Of a DNA stretch of 64,000 nucleotides, positions 43,775 to 51,967 are shown piece by piece. The DNA lies in contig DASUSS010000093.1 of NCBI GenBank assembly GCA_036374995.1, forward strand, positions 62,001 to 126,000, given 5' to 3'. A model generated the notes under the pieces. That model searched no databases. It was not told the origin of the DNA and saw nothing but the letters and a program-made list of their open reading frames with translations. Position numbers and translations under genes: made by a program. Each line of letters opens with the position of its first letter. Position 1 is the first letter of the stretch. Source of the DNA: SH-MAG3 sp036374995 (GTDB lineage Bacteria; Gemmatimonadota; Gemmatimonadetes; Longimicrobiales; RSA9).

Positions 43775-45343
43775 TCACCGGCGCGGGGGCTGGTCGAACG
43801 TGATGAAGGGCAGGTCGAGCGGGCTGGCGGCCGGACCGGGATCGGCAATCGCGTTCGCGAGGTGCTCGGTGACGTCACTCGGTGTAAGCGATCGGCCGCG
43901 CTGCGCGAGGTCGGCCGCGCGACCGCTCAGGTGGAGTCCGAGCGCGGCGGCCCCGGCCGGATCGTATCCGCCCGCGAGCAGCGCGCCGATCGTGCCGGAG
44001 AGCTGATCGCCCATGCCTGCCGCTGCGAGATCCGAGGAACCGACGCTGTTGACCAGCAGCTCGCCATCGGGCCGTGCGACCAGCGACGGCTGGCCCTTCA
44101 GCAGCACGACGCAGCCGAAGTCCCGGGCTGCGGCGCGCGCGGCCGCGGGCGCATCGGCGAGAATCGCATCGAGCGGCGCGTCCACGAGGCGGGACAGCTC
44201 GCGCGCATGCGGTGTTATGACGAGCGGTCGCGTCCCCGCCGCGGCACCGAGACGTCCCGGATCCTGCGCGAAGAGATTCAGCGCATCGGCATCGAGCAGC
44301 GCCGGCTTTCCCGCCGTGAGATCCAGCACCTGCTCGAGCGCGGCGCGAGCGGCGGCGTCCGTGCCGAGCCCCGGTCCCGCGATCAGTGCATGCATCGTCT
44401 CCAGGTCGGCGCTGCTCAGCTGCGCACGATCGAGAAAGGTCGCCTCGGGCAACAGCGTCTGCAGCACGACGCGATTCGCGCCCGCGGATGCGAGGCGCAC
44501 GAGCCCCGCCCCCGCGCGAACCGCCGCGCGGCCGGCGAGCGCCGCAGCACCGGCCATTCCCTCACTGCCGGCGAGCACGAGCAGACGCCCCGCCATCCCC
44601 TTGTGCGCCGCCGGAGCGCGCCTCCGCAGATGCGCACGCACCCACGACGACGTGATCAGTCGTGCGTCCGCCTCGGCACAGACCTCCGGAAATCCGATCT
44701 CCACCGCGATGAGCCGCCCGCATTGCGCACGGGCCGGGTGCAGCACGAGCCCGAGCTTCGGCCAGCCGAACGTCACCGTCGCCTCCGCACCGATCACATC
44801 AGCGGCAACCCCGCCCGTCGTCGCATCCACACCGGACGGCAAGTCCAGCGATACGACGGGCCGCCCCGCCTCGTTGATTCTCCGGATCCACTCCGCGATG
44901 CCGCCGCGTGGCGCACCCTGCGTCCCGGTTCCGAGCAGGCCGTCGGCGATTACATCGGCGCGCGCCAGCGCACTCCGTTCATCCTCCGCCGCCACGGCCG
45001 GCAGATCATCGCCGTGACGCAGCGTCGGATCGGGCGGCTTCGATCCCGCGGCGATCAGCGTGACATCGCGTCCCCATGCGCGCAGCACGCGCAGCATCAC
45101 GACGAGATCACCACCGTTGTGACCGCTGCCAGCCACGCCCGTGATGCGGCCGCGCGGGTACAGGCGCGTCACCACGAGGGCCGCAGCCCGGCCCGCGCTC
45201 TCCATCAGGACGCGCTCGGGGATGTCGAAGGATTCGCGTGCGCGGCGGTCCGCGGCCGCCGCCTGCGCGGCAGTCGGCAACGGAACGTGCTGCCGGCCAT
45301 ACACGCCCGGATCCGGAGGGCCCACCGCTAAGTCGCCGGTCAT
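43775..45343 (-). CDS. nnr: Bifunctional NAD(P)H-hydrate epimerase / dehydratase
   Basis: 522 residues, two domains. The N-terminal YjeF_N epimerase (about 20-235) has GSGHNGGDLVVMLRVL and DLPSGVDATTG. The C-terminal YjeF_C/carbohydrate-kinase-like ADP-dependent dehydratase (about 240-510) has GSEGMAGAAALAGRAA, IAGPGLGTD, TPHARELSRL and the catalytic-loop NSVGSSDLAAAGMGDQLSG. Together they repair hydrated NADH and NADPH. The catalytic loop reads AAAGMGDQLSG where GTGDVLAG is usual, a mild divergence. It follows the zinc-ribbon gene on the same strand. Confidence 0.93.
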   Translation of the reverse strand: MTGDLAVGPPDPGVYGRQHVPLPTAAQAAAADRRARESFDIPERVLMESAGRAAALVVTRLYPRGRITGVAGSGHNGGDLVVMLRVLRAWGRDVTLIAAGSKPPDPTLRHGDDLPAVAAEDERSALARADVIADGLLGTGTQGAPRGGIAEWIRRINEAGRPVVSLDLPSGVDATTGGVAADVIGAEATVTFGWPKLGLVLHPARAQCGRLIAVEIGFPEVCAEADARLITSSWVRAHLRRRAPAAHKGMAGRLLVLAGSEGMAGAAALAGRAAVRAGAGLVRLASAGANRVVLQTLLPEATFLDRAQLSSADLETMHALIAGPGLGTDAAARAALEQVLDLTAGKPALLDADALNLFAQDPGRLGAAAGTRPLVITPHARELSRLVDAPLDAILADAPAAARAAARDFGCVVLLKGQPSLVARPDGELLVNSVGSSDLAAAGMGDQLSGTIGALLAGGYDPAGAAALGLHLSGRAADLAQRGRSLTPSDVTEHLANAIADPGPAASPLDLPFITFDQPPRR

Positions 45344-45394
45344 CGCCGTGCCGCAATGGACAGGAGTAACGCTCCCGCGGAATGCAGCAGTGGG

Positions 45395-45601
45395 CTACTT
45401 GTAACTCTGCCCGATCGTCCGGCCGAAGCTGATCTCGCCGTTGTCGATGCGGATGTTGAAGCCGCAGTCCGGATTGGAGCAGACCCACGCCTTGTACGTG
45501 ATCGGCGCCCCATCCCGGCCGTAGTCCGAGAGCGGAAGCATTGCGCCGCGCTCACACTTGCGGCACTGCGGATAGGTGTCCTGGGATGATTCAGCCGCCA
45601 T
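45395..45601 (-). CDS. Small zinc-ribbon protein
   Basis: 68 residues with two Cys pairs (CRKC near residue 13 and CSNPDC near 41) separated by 24 residues, a typical zinc-ribbon spacing. The C-terminal part reads GFNIRIDNGEISFGRTIG. The ATG at 45601 is the only reasonable start. Function is unknown. The 185-base stretch upstream, to the Minf_1886 gene, holds no gene that I can support. Confidence 0.75.
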   Translation of the reverse strand: MAAESSQDTYPQCRKCERGAMLPLSDYGRDGAPITYKAWVCSNPDCGFNIRIDNGEISFGRTIGQSYK

Positions 45602-45786
45602 CGATCAACCCCTCCCCTCATCGTCACCGTGCCGGCACCGGCCGCATCCTGTCGCCCATGCATGCGTGCAAGGCACGTTCCATGGCCTCGTGCGCCGGCC
45701 CCCCCGTTCACCTCGAGCAGGTCCTGCGCCGCATCCACCCGACCCGAAGGACTCTACACGACGCTGCCTGGCCGCGCCAGCCACGC

Positions 45787-46155
45787 CTACTCGCCGCCGG
45801 CACGGCGCGGATACGGCGCCTCGAACGCCTCGTCGAAATCGAACACGTTCTCGAAATCGCCCGGCGTGTCCTCGTCCTGCTTGATCAGCACGCCCGACTC
45901 GACGAGCGCGAACACGATGTGGCCCACGTCCGCCGTCTGGCGGACGCCCCAGTGCTCGAGCACCGTGCGCGCCATCGGGCCGAAACGCTCCAGTGCCAGA
46001 TCGCGGACCCCCTCCGCCAGCTCGCGCCCGCTGATGTGCCGCGGCTCGGGCAACCGCTCCAGCACGTAGTTCAGCGCGGAGAGGACGAAGACATACGCCG
46101 CCTCCTCATAGCGCGGATTGCGCGCCCGCAGTGCTGCAAACAGCTCGTCGTCCAT
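45787..46155 (-). CDS. Minf_1886-family protein
   Basis: 122 residues. The conserved run ISGRELAEGVRDLALERFGP followed by MARTVLEHWGVRQTADVGHIV and an acidic C-terminus with DFENVFDFDEAF match the small family first noted in Verrucomicrobia and Planctomycetes (recalled as Minf_1886). Its function is not known. No membrane segment or catalytic motif is evident. The ATG at 46155 begins 26 bases after the glyA stop. Confidence 0.8.
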   Translation of the reverse strand: MDDELFAALRARNPRYEEAAYVFVLSALNYVLERLPEPRHISGRELAEGVRDLALERFGPMARTVLEHWGVRQTADVGHIVFALVESGVLIKQDEDTPGDFENVFDFDEAFEAPYPRRAGGE

Positions 46156-46181
46156 GCTTCCATCAAGGTTCCGCGCCGCGC

Positions 46182-47453
46182 CTATGCGCGCACGCCCGCA
46201 TGCTCCGCGCGGAATTCCGGATAGAGCGGGAACTCGGCGCACAGCTCGCCGATCTGCGCAGACACCTCGTCCGCCACCCGCGCATCCTCCGGTGCATCCA
46301 GTACCCGCGCGATCCACGCGCCGATCCGCGTCATCTCTGCGGGTCCCATGCCACGACTCGTCAGCGCCGCCGTGCCCAGCCGCACCCCGGACGTCACGAA
46401 CGGCGAACGCTGCTCGCCCGGCACCGTGTTCTTGTTCGACGTGATGCGCGCCCGCTCCAGTGCCTCTTCCGCGAGCTTGCCCGTCAACTCGCCCTTCCCG
46501 CGCAGGTCCAGCAGCACGAGATGATTCTCCGTCCCGCCGCTGACCAGATCGAAGCCGTGCTGCATCAGCGAGTCCGCGAGCGCGACCGCGTTCTCCACGA
46601 TCCGATGTGCATACTCGCGGAACGCCGGCGCCAGCGCCTCGCGGAACGCCACGGCCTTGGCCGCAATGATGTGCATGAGCGGCCCGCCCTGCATTCCGGG
46701 AAACACCTGCTTGTCGATCGACCGGCCCAGCTCCGCACGACTCAGGACGAAACCGCTGCGCGGACCGCGCAGCGTCTTGTGCGTCGTCGATGTCACGACG
46801 TCCGCATGCGGGACGGGGCTGGGATGCGCGCCGCCCGCGACGAGTCCCGCAATGTGGGCCATGTCGACCATCAGTCTGGCATCGACCTCGCGCGCGATCG
46901 CGGCAAACGTCTCGAAGTCGATGATGCGCGGGTACGCGCTGGCGCCCGCGACGATGACTTTCGGCCGGTGCCTGCGCGCCTGGTCGCGCACCTGATCGTA
47001 ATCGATACGGCCATCTTCACCTACGCCATAGAACACGGCGTGGTAGAGCTGTCCGCTGAAGTTGACCGGTGAGCCATGCGTGAGGTGGCCGCCGTGGGAG
47101 AGGTCCATGCCGAGCAGAGTATCGCCCGGCTGGAGCAGCGCGAAGTACGCGGCCATATTGGCCTGGGCACCGGAGTGCGGCTGCACGTTCGCGTGGTCGG
47201 CGCCGAACAGCTCACGGGCACGCGCCATGGCGAGCGTCTCCACGACATCCACGTGCTCGCAGCCGCCGTAGTACCGCTTGCCGGGATACCCCTCGGCATA
47301 TTTGTTCGTCAGCACCGTTCCGGCCGCCTGCAGCACGGCCGGCGAGGTAAAGTTCTCGCTCGCAATCAGCTCGAGCGTGCTGTGCTGGCGTTCCGCCTCC
47401 GCGACAACGGCGTCGTACACCTCCGGATCCGTACTGCGCAGCGCATTCAGCAT
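46182..47453 (-). CDS. glyA: Serine hydroxymethyltransferase
   Basis: 423 residues with ELIASENFTSPAVLQA, NKYAEGYPGKRYYGGCEHVD, the PLP lysine in TSTTHKTLRGPRSG, and LDMSHGGHLTHG-type residues (LSHGGHLTHG). It interconverts serine and glycine with tetrahydrofolate. The ATG at 47453 lies one base after the stop of the leucine dehydrogenase gene. The length and all catalytic segments are normal. Confidence 0.96.
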   Translation of the reverse strand: MLNALRSTDPEVYDAVVAEAERQHSTLELIASENFTSPAVLQAAGTVLTNKYAEGYPGKRYYGGCEHVDVVETLAMARARELFGADHANVQPHSGAQANMAAYFALLQPGDTLLGMDLSHGGHLTHGSPVNFSGQLYHAVFYGVGEDGRIDYDQVRDQARRHRPKVIVAGASAYPRIIDFETFAAIAREVDARLMVDMAHIAGLVAGGAHPSPVPHADVVTSTTHKTLRGPRSGFVLSRAELGRSIDKQVFPGMQGGPLMHIIAAKAVAFREALAPAFREYAHRIVENAVALADSLMQHGFDLVSGGTENHLVLLDLRGKGELTGKLAEEALERARITSNKNTVPGEQRSPFVTSGVRLGTAALTSRGMGPAEMTRIGAWIARVLDAPEDARVADEVSAQIGELCAEFPLYPEFRAEHAGVRA

Positions 47454-47454
47454 G

Positions 47455-48510
47455 TCAGACCCACGTCCTCTGGATGGCACCGACCTGCTCGACGCGGCGC
47501 TCGGCGACGCGGTCGGCGGCCTCGTAGGTCGGCAGTCCATCCTGCTTCGCCAGCTCGAAGATCTGGCCGAGCGTCTCGTAGATCTCGCCGGCCTTGCGCC
47601 GGGCCTGATCCGACGTCCAGTCGTTCAGCTCGCCGTAGACGTTGATCAGACCGCCGGCGTTGATCACGTAATCGGGTGCGTACAGGATGCCGCGCTTGTG
47701 CAGCATGTCGCCGTGGCGTTCCTGCGCGAGCTGGTTGTTCGCGGCACCCGCAATGATCTCGAACGTGAACTGCGGAATCGTGTCATCATTGATGATGGCC
47801 CCGAGCGCGCACGGCGCGAAGATCTGTGCGTCCACACCGTAGATCTGATCCGGCGCCACCCCCTGTGCGCCGAACTCCTTCACGACGCGCTGGACGCGCG
47901 CGTCGTCGATGTCCGTGACGATCAGCTTCGCGCCATCCGCCGCCAGGTACTTGCACAGATAATGCCCCACGTGGCCGGTGCCCTGCACGGCGATCGTCAT
48001 GCCGCTGACGGAGTCCGAGCCGTACTTCTCCCTGGCGCAGGCACGGATGCCGCGATAGACGCCGTAGGCAGTGACCGGCGACGGATCGCCGGACCCACCG
48101 GCCACGCCGGTCACGTACTCCGTCTCCATCTTCACGTAGTCCATGTCCTCGACGCTGGTGCCGACATCCTCCGCCGTGATGTAACGGCCGCCGAGAGACT
48201 CGACGAACCGGCCGTGTGCCCGGAAGATCATCTCGCGCCGGGTGGTGCGGTTGTCGCCGATGATGACCGCCTTGCCACCGCCGAGGTTGAGGCCTGCGAC
48301 CGCGGCCTTGTACGTCATGCCGCGTGCGAGGCGCAGCGCATCGATCGTTGCTTCCTCATCATTGCGGTAGTTCCAGAAGCGCGTGCCGCCCAGTGCCGGC
48401 CCGAGAGTCGTGTTGTGAATCGCGATGATGCCGCGGTACCCCGCGGCCGGTTCGTGGCAGAACACGAGCTGCTCGTGGCTGTGCTCGGCAATGCGCTCGA
48501 AGATGTTCAT
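47455..48510 (-). CDS. Leucine dehydrogenase (Glu/Leu/Phe/Val dehydrogenase family)
   Basis: 351 residues. The catalytic Lys80 lies in GLNLGGGKAVI, with TLGPALGGTRFW and the Rossmann motif VQGTGHVGHYL. The short length and these motifs fit leucine rather than glutamate dehydrogenase. It oxidatively deaminates branched-chain amino acids with NAD+ to 2-oxo acids and ammonia. The ATG at 48510 has GGAG upstream. Its neighbours (acyl-CoA dehydrogenase, 3-hydroxyacyl-CoA dehydrogenase, thiolase) suggest branched-chain or fatty acid oxidation. Confidence 0.9.
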   Translation of the reverse strand: MNIFERIAEHSHEQLVFCHEPAAGYRGIIAIHNTTLGPALGGTRFWNYRNDEEATIDALRLARGMTYKAAVAGLNLGGGKAVIIGDNRTTRREMIFRAHGRFVESLGGRYITAEDVGTSVEDMDYVKMETEYVTGVAGGSGDPSPVTAYGVYRGIRACAREKYGSDSVSGMTIAVQGTGHVGHYLCKYLAADGAKLIVTDIDDARVQRVVKEFGAQGVAPDQIYGVDAQIFAPCALGAIINDDTIPQFTFEIIAGAANNQLAQERHGDMLHKRGILYAPDYVINAGGLINVYGELNDWTSDQARRKAGEIYETLGQIFELAKQDGLPTYEAADRVAERRVEQVGAIQRTWV

Positions 48511-48528
48511 GAGGTCTCCGTTCCTGAT

Positions 48529-49608
48529 TCAATCGGCATACAGCGCCTCCGCAATCCGCAGCCGCTGCTGCTCATTCGTGCCGTGCAGCATCTCCATCGC
48601 CTTGGCGTCCCGCATGAGCTTCTCGACCGGGTAGTCGCGCATGTAGCCGTAGCCGCCGAAGATCTGGACGGCTTCCGTCGTGACGTACATCGCGCACGAG
48701 CCGGCGGCCAGCTTCGCCATGGCGACGGCGGCCGGATCGTCGTGCAGCTCGGCCGCGCGCGCGACCAGCGCCCGCGCCGCAGTCGTCCGCGTCGCCATCT
48801 CCGCCAGCTTGTGCTGGATCCCCTCGAAGCTGCGGATCGGGCGGCCGAACTGCTCGCGCACGTTCGCATACTGTACGGCGTGATCGAGCGCGGCCTGGGC
48901 GACACCGACGGCGATCGCCGCGGCCGAGAGCCCGCCGAGCGGATCGATGGCGCTGCGCGGGTCGGTGCCGCGCCACCGCAGCCGCGCGTCCGCCGGCGCC
49001 GTCACGCCATCCAGCAGGAGATCGACGACGGGCACGGTCCGCAGGCCCATGGTGGCGGCGCGATCGCCGACCACGAACCCATCCGCCCGGGGCAGCACGA
49101 ACAGCGCTGCGTCGTCATCGACATGCGCCTGGACGATCGCGATGTCCGCCTTCGTCGCGTTCGTGACCCAGCGTTTCCGGCCGCTGAACGTCCAGCCGCG
49201 GTCGGCCGCGCTCGCACGCGCCGGTTCCGCCTCGTCGTCCTCCGCGAACGCGATGCACCCGATCTGCTCGCCCGCAGCCAGACCGGCAAGGACGTCGGCG
49301 TGGGCGCTGCCGCCGTACCGGCTGAGCAGATCGGCCGCAATGACGCTCTGCGCGACGAGCAGCGCAATGCCCGCCTCGCCCCACGCCAGCTCCTCGAGCG
49401 CGGCGACGTACGTCGCCGGATCGAAGCCCATTCCGCCCGCGGACTCCGGCACCAGCATGCCGAAGAAGCCGAGCTCCGCGATCTTCCCGGCGACATCGTC
49501 GTCGACCGTGCGCTCCGCGTCCCAGCGCTCCACGTGCGGGCGCAGCTCTGCGGCAGCGAACTCGCGCGCCAGACTGCGGATCTCGAGCAGCTCCTGCGGT
49601 TCGGTCAC
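48529..49608 (-). CDS. Acyl-CoA dehydrogenase homologue lacking the usual catalytic Glu
   Basis: 359 residues with all three ACAD domains: N-terminal helices, a middle beta domain with IGCIAFAEDDEA and WVTNATKADIAIVQA, and a C-terminal helical domain with REQFGRPIRSFEGIQ and QIFGGYGYMRDYPVEKLMRD. The usual catalytic Glu (YEGT) is replaced by His342 in LHGTNEQQR. The alternative Glu position used by isovaleryl-CoA dehydrogenase aligns by eye to Gly. FAD-binding segments look intact. The start is GTG at 49608 in a GTGA overlap with the upstream gene. It may act on an unusual substrate or not as a dehydrogenase. Confidence 0.85.
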   Translation of the reverse strand: MTEPQELLEIRSLAREFAAAELRPHVERWDAERTVDDDVAGKIAELGFFGMLVPESAGGMGFDPATYVAALEELAWGEAGIALLVAQSVIAADLLSRYGGSAHADVLAGLAAGEQIGCIAFAEDDEAEPARASAADRGWTFSGRKRWVTNATKADIAIVQAHVDDDAALFVLPRADGFVVGDRAATMGLRTVPVVDLLLDGVTAPADARLRWRGTDPRSAIDPLGGLSAAAIAVGVAQAALDHAVQYANVREQFGRPIRSFEGIQHKLAEMATRTTAARALVARAAELHDDPAAVAMAKLAAGSCAMYVTTEAVQIFGGYGYMRDYPVEKLMRDAKAMEMLHGTNEQQRLRIAEALYAD

Positions 49609-50462
49609 TTCGCCTCGTAGTTGTGGAAGCCGCGGCCGCTCTTCCGCCCGAGCCAGCCGGCGGCGACGTATTTCCGCAGCAGCGGACAGGGCCGGTACTT
49701 GTCGTCGCCGAGGTCGCGCTGGAGCACCTCCATGATCGACAGACAGGTATCCAGTCCGATCAGGTCGGCGAGCGCCAGCGGGCCCATCGGATGGTTCATG
49801 CCGAGCTTCATCACCGTGTCGATCGCCTCCGGCTCCGCCACGCCCTCCATCAGGCAGTACGCGGCCTCGTTGATCATTGGCATGAGCACCCGGTTCGAGA
49901 CGAAGCCGGCGAAGTCGTTCACCTCGACCGGTGTCTTCTCGATGCCGCGCGCCAGCTCCAGCACCGTGTCCATCGTCGCATCCGCGGTCCGCAGGCCGCG
50001 GATCACCTCCACGAGCTTCATGACCGGGACGGGGTTCATGAAATGCATGCCGATGAACCGGTCGGGCCGGCTCACGCTGGCTGCGAGTGCTGTGATGGAG
50101 ATGGACGACGTGTTGGAGGCGAGGATCGCATCGCCCGCGACGGCATCGAGCGAGCGCAGGATCTCGGCCTTGAGTGCGGCATTCTCCGGTACGGCCTCGA
50201 TGATGATGCCGGCACCCGCGACGTCCTCGCGCGACCTCGTGGTACGGATATGGCCGAGCGTGGCATCGCGCTGCTCCACCGTGATGCTGCCCTTCCTGAC
50301 CTGCCGCTCGAGGTTGCCCGCGATCGTCGTGCGTGCCTGCTCGAGCTGCGCTTCGGCGACATCGATCAGCGTCACGTCGTGGCCATACTGCGCGAACGCG
50401 TGCGCGATACCGTTGCCCATCGTTCCCGCACCGACCACCCCCACCCGCATTCTAGCCGGCAT
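49605..50462 (-). CDS. hbd: 3-hydroxybutyryl-CoA dehydrogenase
   Basis: 285 residues. The NAD-binding motif GVVGAGTMGNGIAH, ASNTSSISITALA, the catalytic His/Glu region GMHFMNPVPVMKLVEVI and VEVNDFAGFVSNRVLMP are all present. The C-terminal domain ends PLLRKYVAAGWLGRKSGRGF. It oxidises 3-hydroxyacyl-CoA to 3-oxoacyl-CoA, the step before thiolase. The ATG at 50462 was preferred because AGAGGAG lies just upstream; an ATG at 50450 has no Shine-Dalgarno. Confidence 0.93.
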   Translation of the reverse strand: MPARMRVGVVGAGTMGNGIAHAFAQYGHDVTLIDVAEAQLEQARTTIAGNLERQVRKGSITVEQRDATLGHIRTTRSREDVAGAGIIIEAVPENAALKAEILRSLDAVAGDAILASNTSSISITALAASVSRPDRFIGMHFMNPVPVMKLVEVIRGLRTADATMDTVLELARGIEKTPVEVNDFAGFVSNRVLMPMINEAAYCLMEGVAEPEAIDTVMKLGMNHPMGPLALADLIGLDTCLSIMEVLQRDLGDDKYRPCPLLRKYVAAGWLGRKSGRGFHNYEAK

Positions 50463-51354
50463 TCGACTCCTCTTCACTCCTCAGCATCAGCGGCCGTGCG
50501 GCCGCGATCGCCGGATCCGGCTGCACGCCACGCCAGCGGATGATCACCAGCAGGGCGACCGTGAAGCCGATCGTGCCGACCAGTCCACCCTCCGGCCCGA
50601 AGCGCGCGCCCGACCACCACTCCGGCCCGCCGACCACCGGCTCGTACAGCGGCGTATCGAACATCTCGAGGCCGCTCACCGGCAGGTCGAACAGCGTCGC
50701 CATGGCCCAGTTCCAGCCCATGTGCACCGCCGTGGCGAACCAGAGACTGAGCGTCCGAAGATACGCAATCGCGAGCAGGATCCCCGCGAGAAAGATGTTC
50801 ACCAGCGCGAACACGCCGACGGACGGGTTCGCGCCGTGCGCGAGTGCGAACAGCACCGCCGAGACGACGGTCGCCGCCACGGGTCCCCCCGCACGCGCGA
50901 GCACCTGAAACCCGTACCCGCGGAACACGGCCTCCTCCGCCAGCGCGGCGGCGGTGAAGATGCCCGCCTGTGCGGCGACGGCGGCGATCCAGGCCCCGCC
51001 GGTTCCCTGCTGCCCCGCGTACGCGAGGGAGCCGCTCAGCAGCAGCGCGGCGACCGCGGTCAGCAGGCCGGCCACGCCGATCATCACGCCGATCCCCGCA
51101 TGGCGCAGCGCCGCCGGCGTCAGCGCGATGCCGAGCGCGGCCACCGGGCGGCCATCGATTCCGCGGATCAGCAGTGCACCCGCGAGCAGAGCGGCGGCCG
51201 CCGTGACTACGGACTCGAGGAACGCGACCTCGTGCACCGCATCCGGCAGCATGCGCCAGAGGGTGCCCAGCACGATGCCGAGTGCGACCAGCAGCCCGGC
51301 GTATGCCGCGATCCGCGCGACGGCACCGATCCAGCCGGTCGCGCCACTGCGCAT
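50452..51354 (-). CDS. CPBP-family intramembrane metalloprotease
   Basis: 300 residues with about eight membrane helices. The CPBP (Abi/Rce1-like) motifs are visible: EEAVFRGYGFQ, FALAHGAN and HMGWNW. Family members cleave prenylated or peptide substrates in the membrane, and some give bacteriocin self-immunity. The ATG at 51354 lies 18 bases after the bioY stop, and its purine-rich upstream GGGGG is part of the bioY terminator stem. No bacteriocin gene is nearby, so the substrate is unknown. Confidence 0.87.
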   Translation of the reverse strand: MRSGATGWIGAVARIAAYAGLLVALGIVLGTLWRMLPDAVHEVAFLESVVTAAAALLAGALLIRGIDGRPVAALGIALTPAALRHAGIGVMIGVAGLLTAVAALLLSGSLAYAGQQGTGGAWIAAVAAQAGIFTAAALAEEAVFRGYGFQVLARAGGPVAATVVSAVLFALAHGANPSVGVFALVNIFLAGILLAIAYLRTLSLWFATAVHMGWNWAMATLFDLPVSGLEMFDTPLYEPVVGGPEWWSGARFGPEGGLVGTIGFTVALLVIIRWRGVQPDPAIAAARPLMLRSEEESNAG

Positions 51355-51357
51355 CAC

Positions 51358-51390
51358 AGAAAACCCCCGCGCTACAACAGCGCGAGGGTT
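51358..51390 (-). terminator. Terminator or attenuator between bioY and the CPBP gene
   Basis: Minus strand: a 12-position stem with one mismatch (51390-51379 with 51373-51362) and a 5-base loop, followed by TTTTCT (51363-51358). The stem overlaps the last bioY codons, and its 3' arm contains the only Shine-Dalgarno-like sequence of the CPBP gene. Confidence 0.75.
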
Positions 51391-51965
51391 CGGCTCCGGA
51401 TCCGCAGTGCGATGACGACTGCGATCACGAGCTTCACGAGATCGCCGAGCAGAAACGGCAATACGCCGAGTCGCAGCGCTGTCGCCGCATCTCCGGTGAG
51501 CAGAGTCAGCTGCGCCCAGCCGCCCGCGAAGATGGCGACCAGTGCGAGCAATCCCGCCACCGTGAGCGCACCCGCCTGTGCCATCGCACTGCCACGCGGG
51601 CGCACGCTCGCCGCACCCGCGATCGCGGCAGCCGCCGGGAACGCGAGCAGGTATCCGCCCGTGGGTCCGAACAGTGCCGGGAACCCGATGCCCGCGGCGA
51701 ACACGGGCAGGCCGGCCGCACCGGCCAGCAGGTACGCGACCTGGGCCGACGCGCCGAGTGCCGGACCGAGCAGCATTCCCGACAGCAGGACCATCAGCGT
51801 CTGGAGCGACACCGGCACGGCCGTACCGGGCAGTGGCATGGACACGTGCGCGCTGAACGCCGTCAGCAGGACGAACGAGACGAGCGCGAATGCGCGCCGT
51901 GCCGGCACGCTCGTGAGCACCTCGACATCCGCGACGCGCCGGATCTGCGCGAGCTTCACGTTCAT
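51372..51965 (-). CDS. bioY: BioY-family biotin transporter (S component)
   Basis: 197 residues with six hydrophobic helices and the BioY signature around ALFGPTGGYLLAFPAAA; PLPGTAVPVSLQTLMVLLSG is the conserved first motif. BioY captures biotin alone or with the ECF energising module (EcfT/EcfA), none of which is here. The ATG at 51965 has AAAGGG at good spacing and lies 2 bases after the thiolase stop. The biotin link to the neighbouring acyl-CoA enzymes may reflect a biotin-dependent carboxylase elsewhere (inference). Confidence 0.9.
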   Translation of the reverse strand: MNVKLAQIRRVADVEVLTSVPARRAFALVSFVLLTAFSAHVSMPLPGTAVPVSLQTLMVLLSGMLLGPALGASAQVAYLLAGAAGLPVFAAGIGFPALFGPTGGYLLAFPAAAAIAGAASVRPRGSAMAQAGALTVAGLLALVAIFAGGWAQLTLLTGDAATALRLGVLPFLLGDLVKLVIAVVIALRIRSRTLALL

Positions 51966-51967
51966 GG

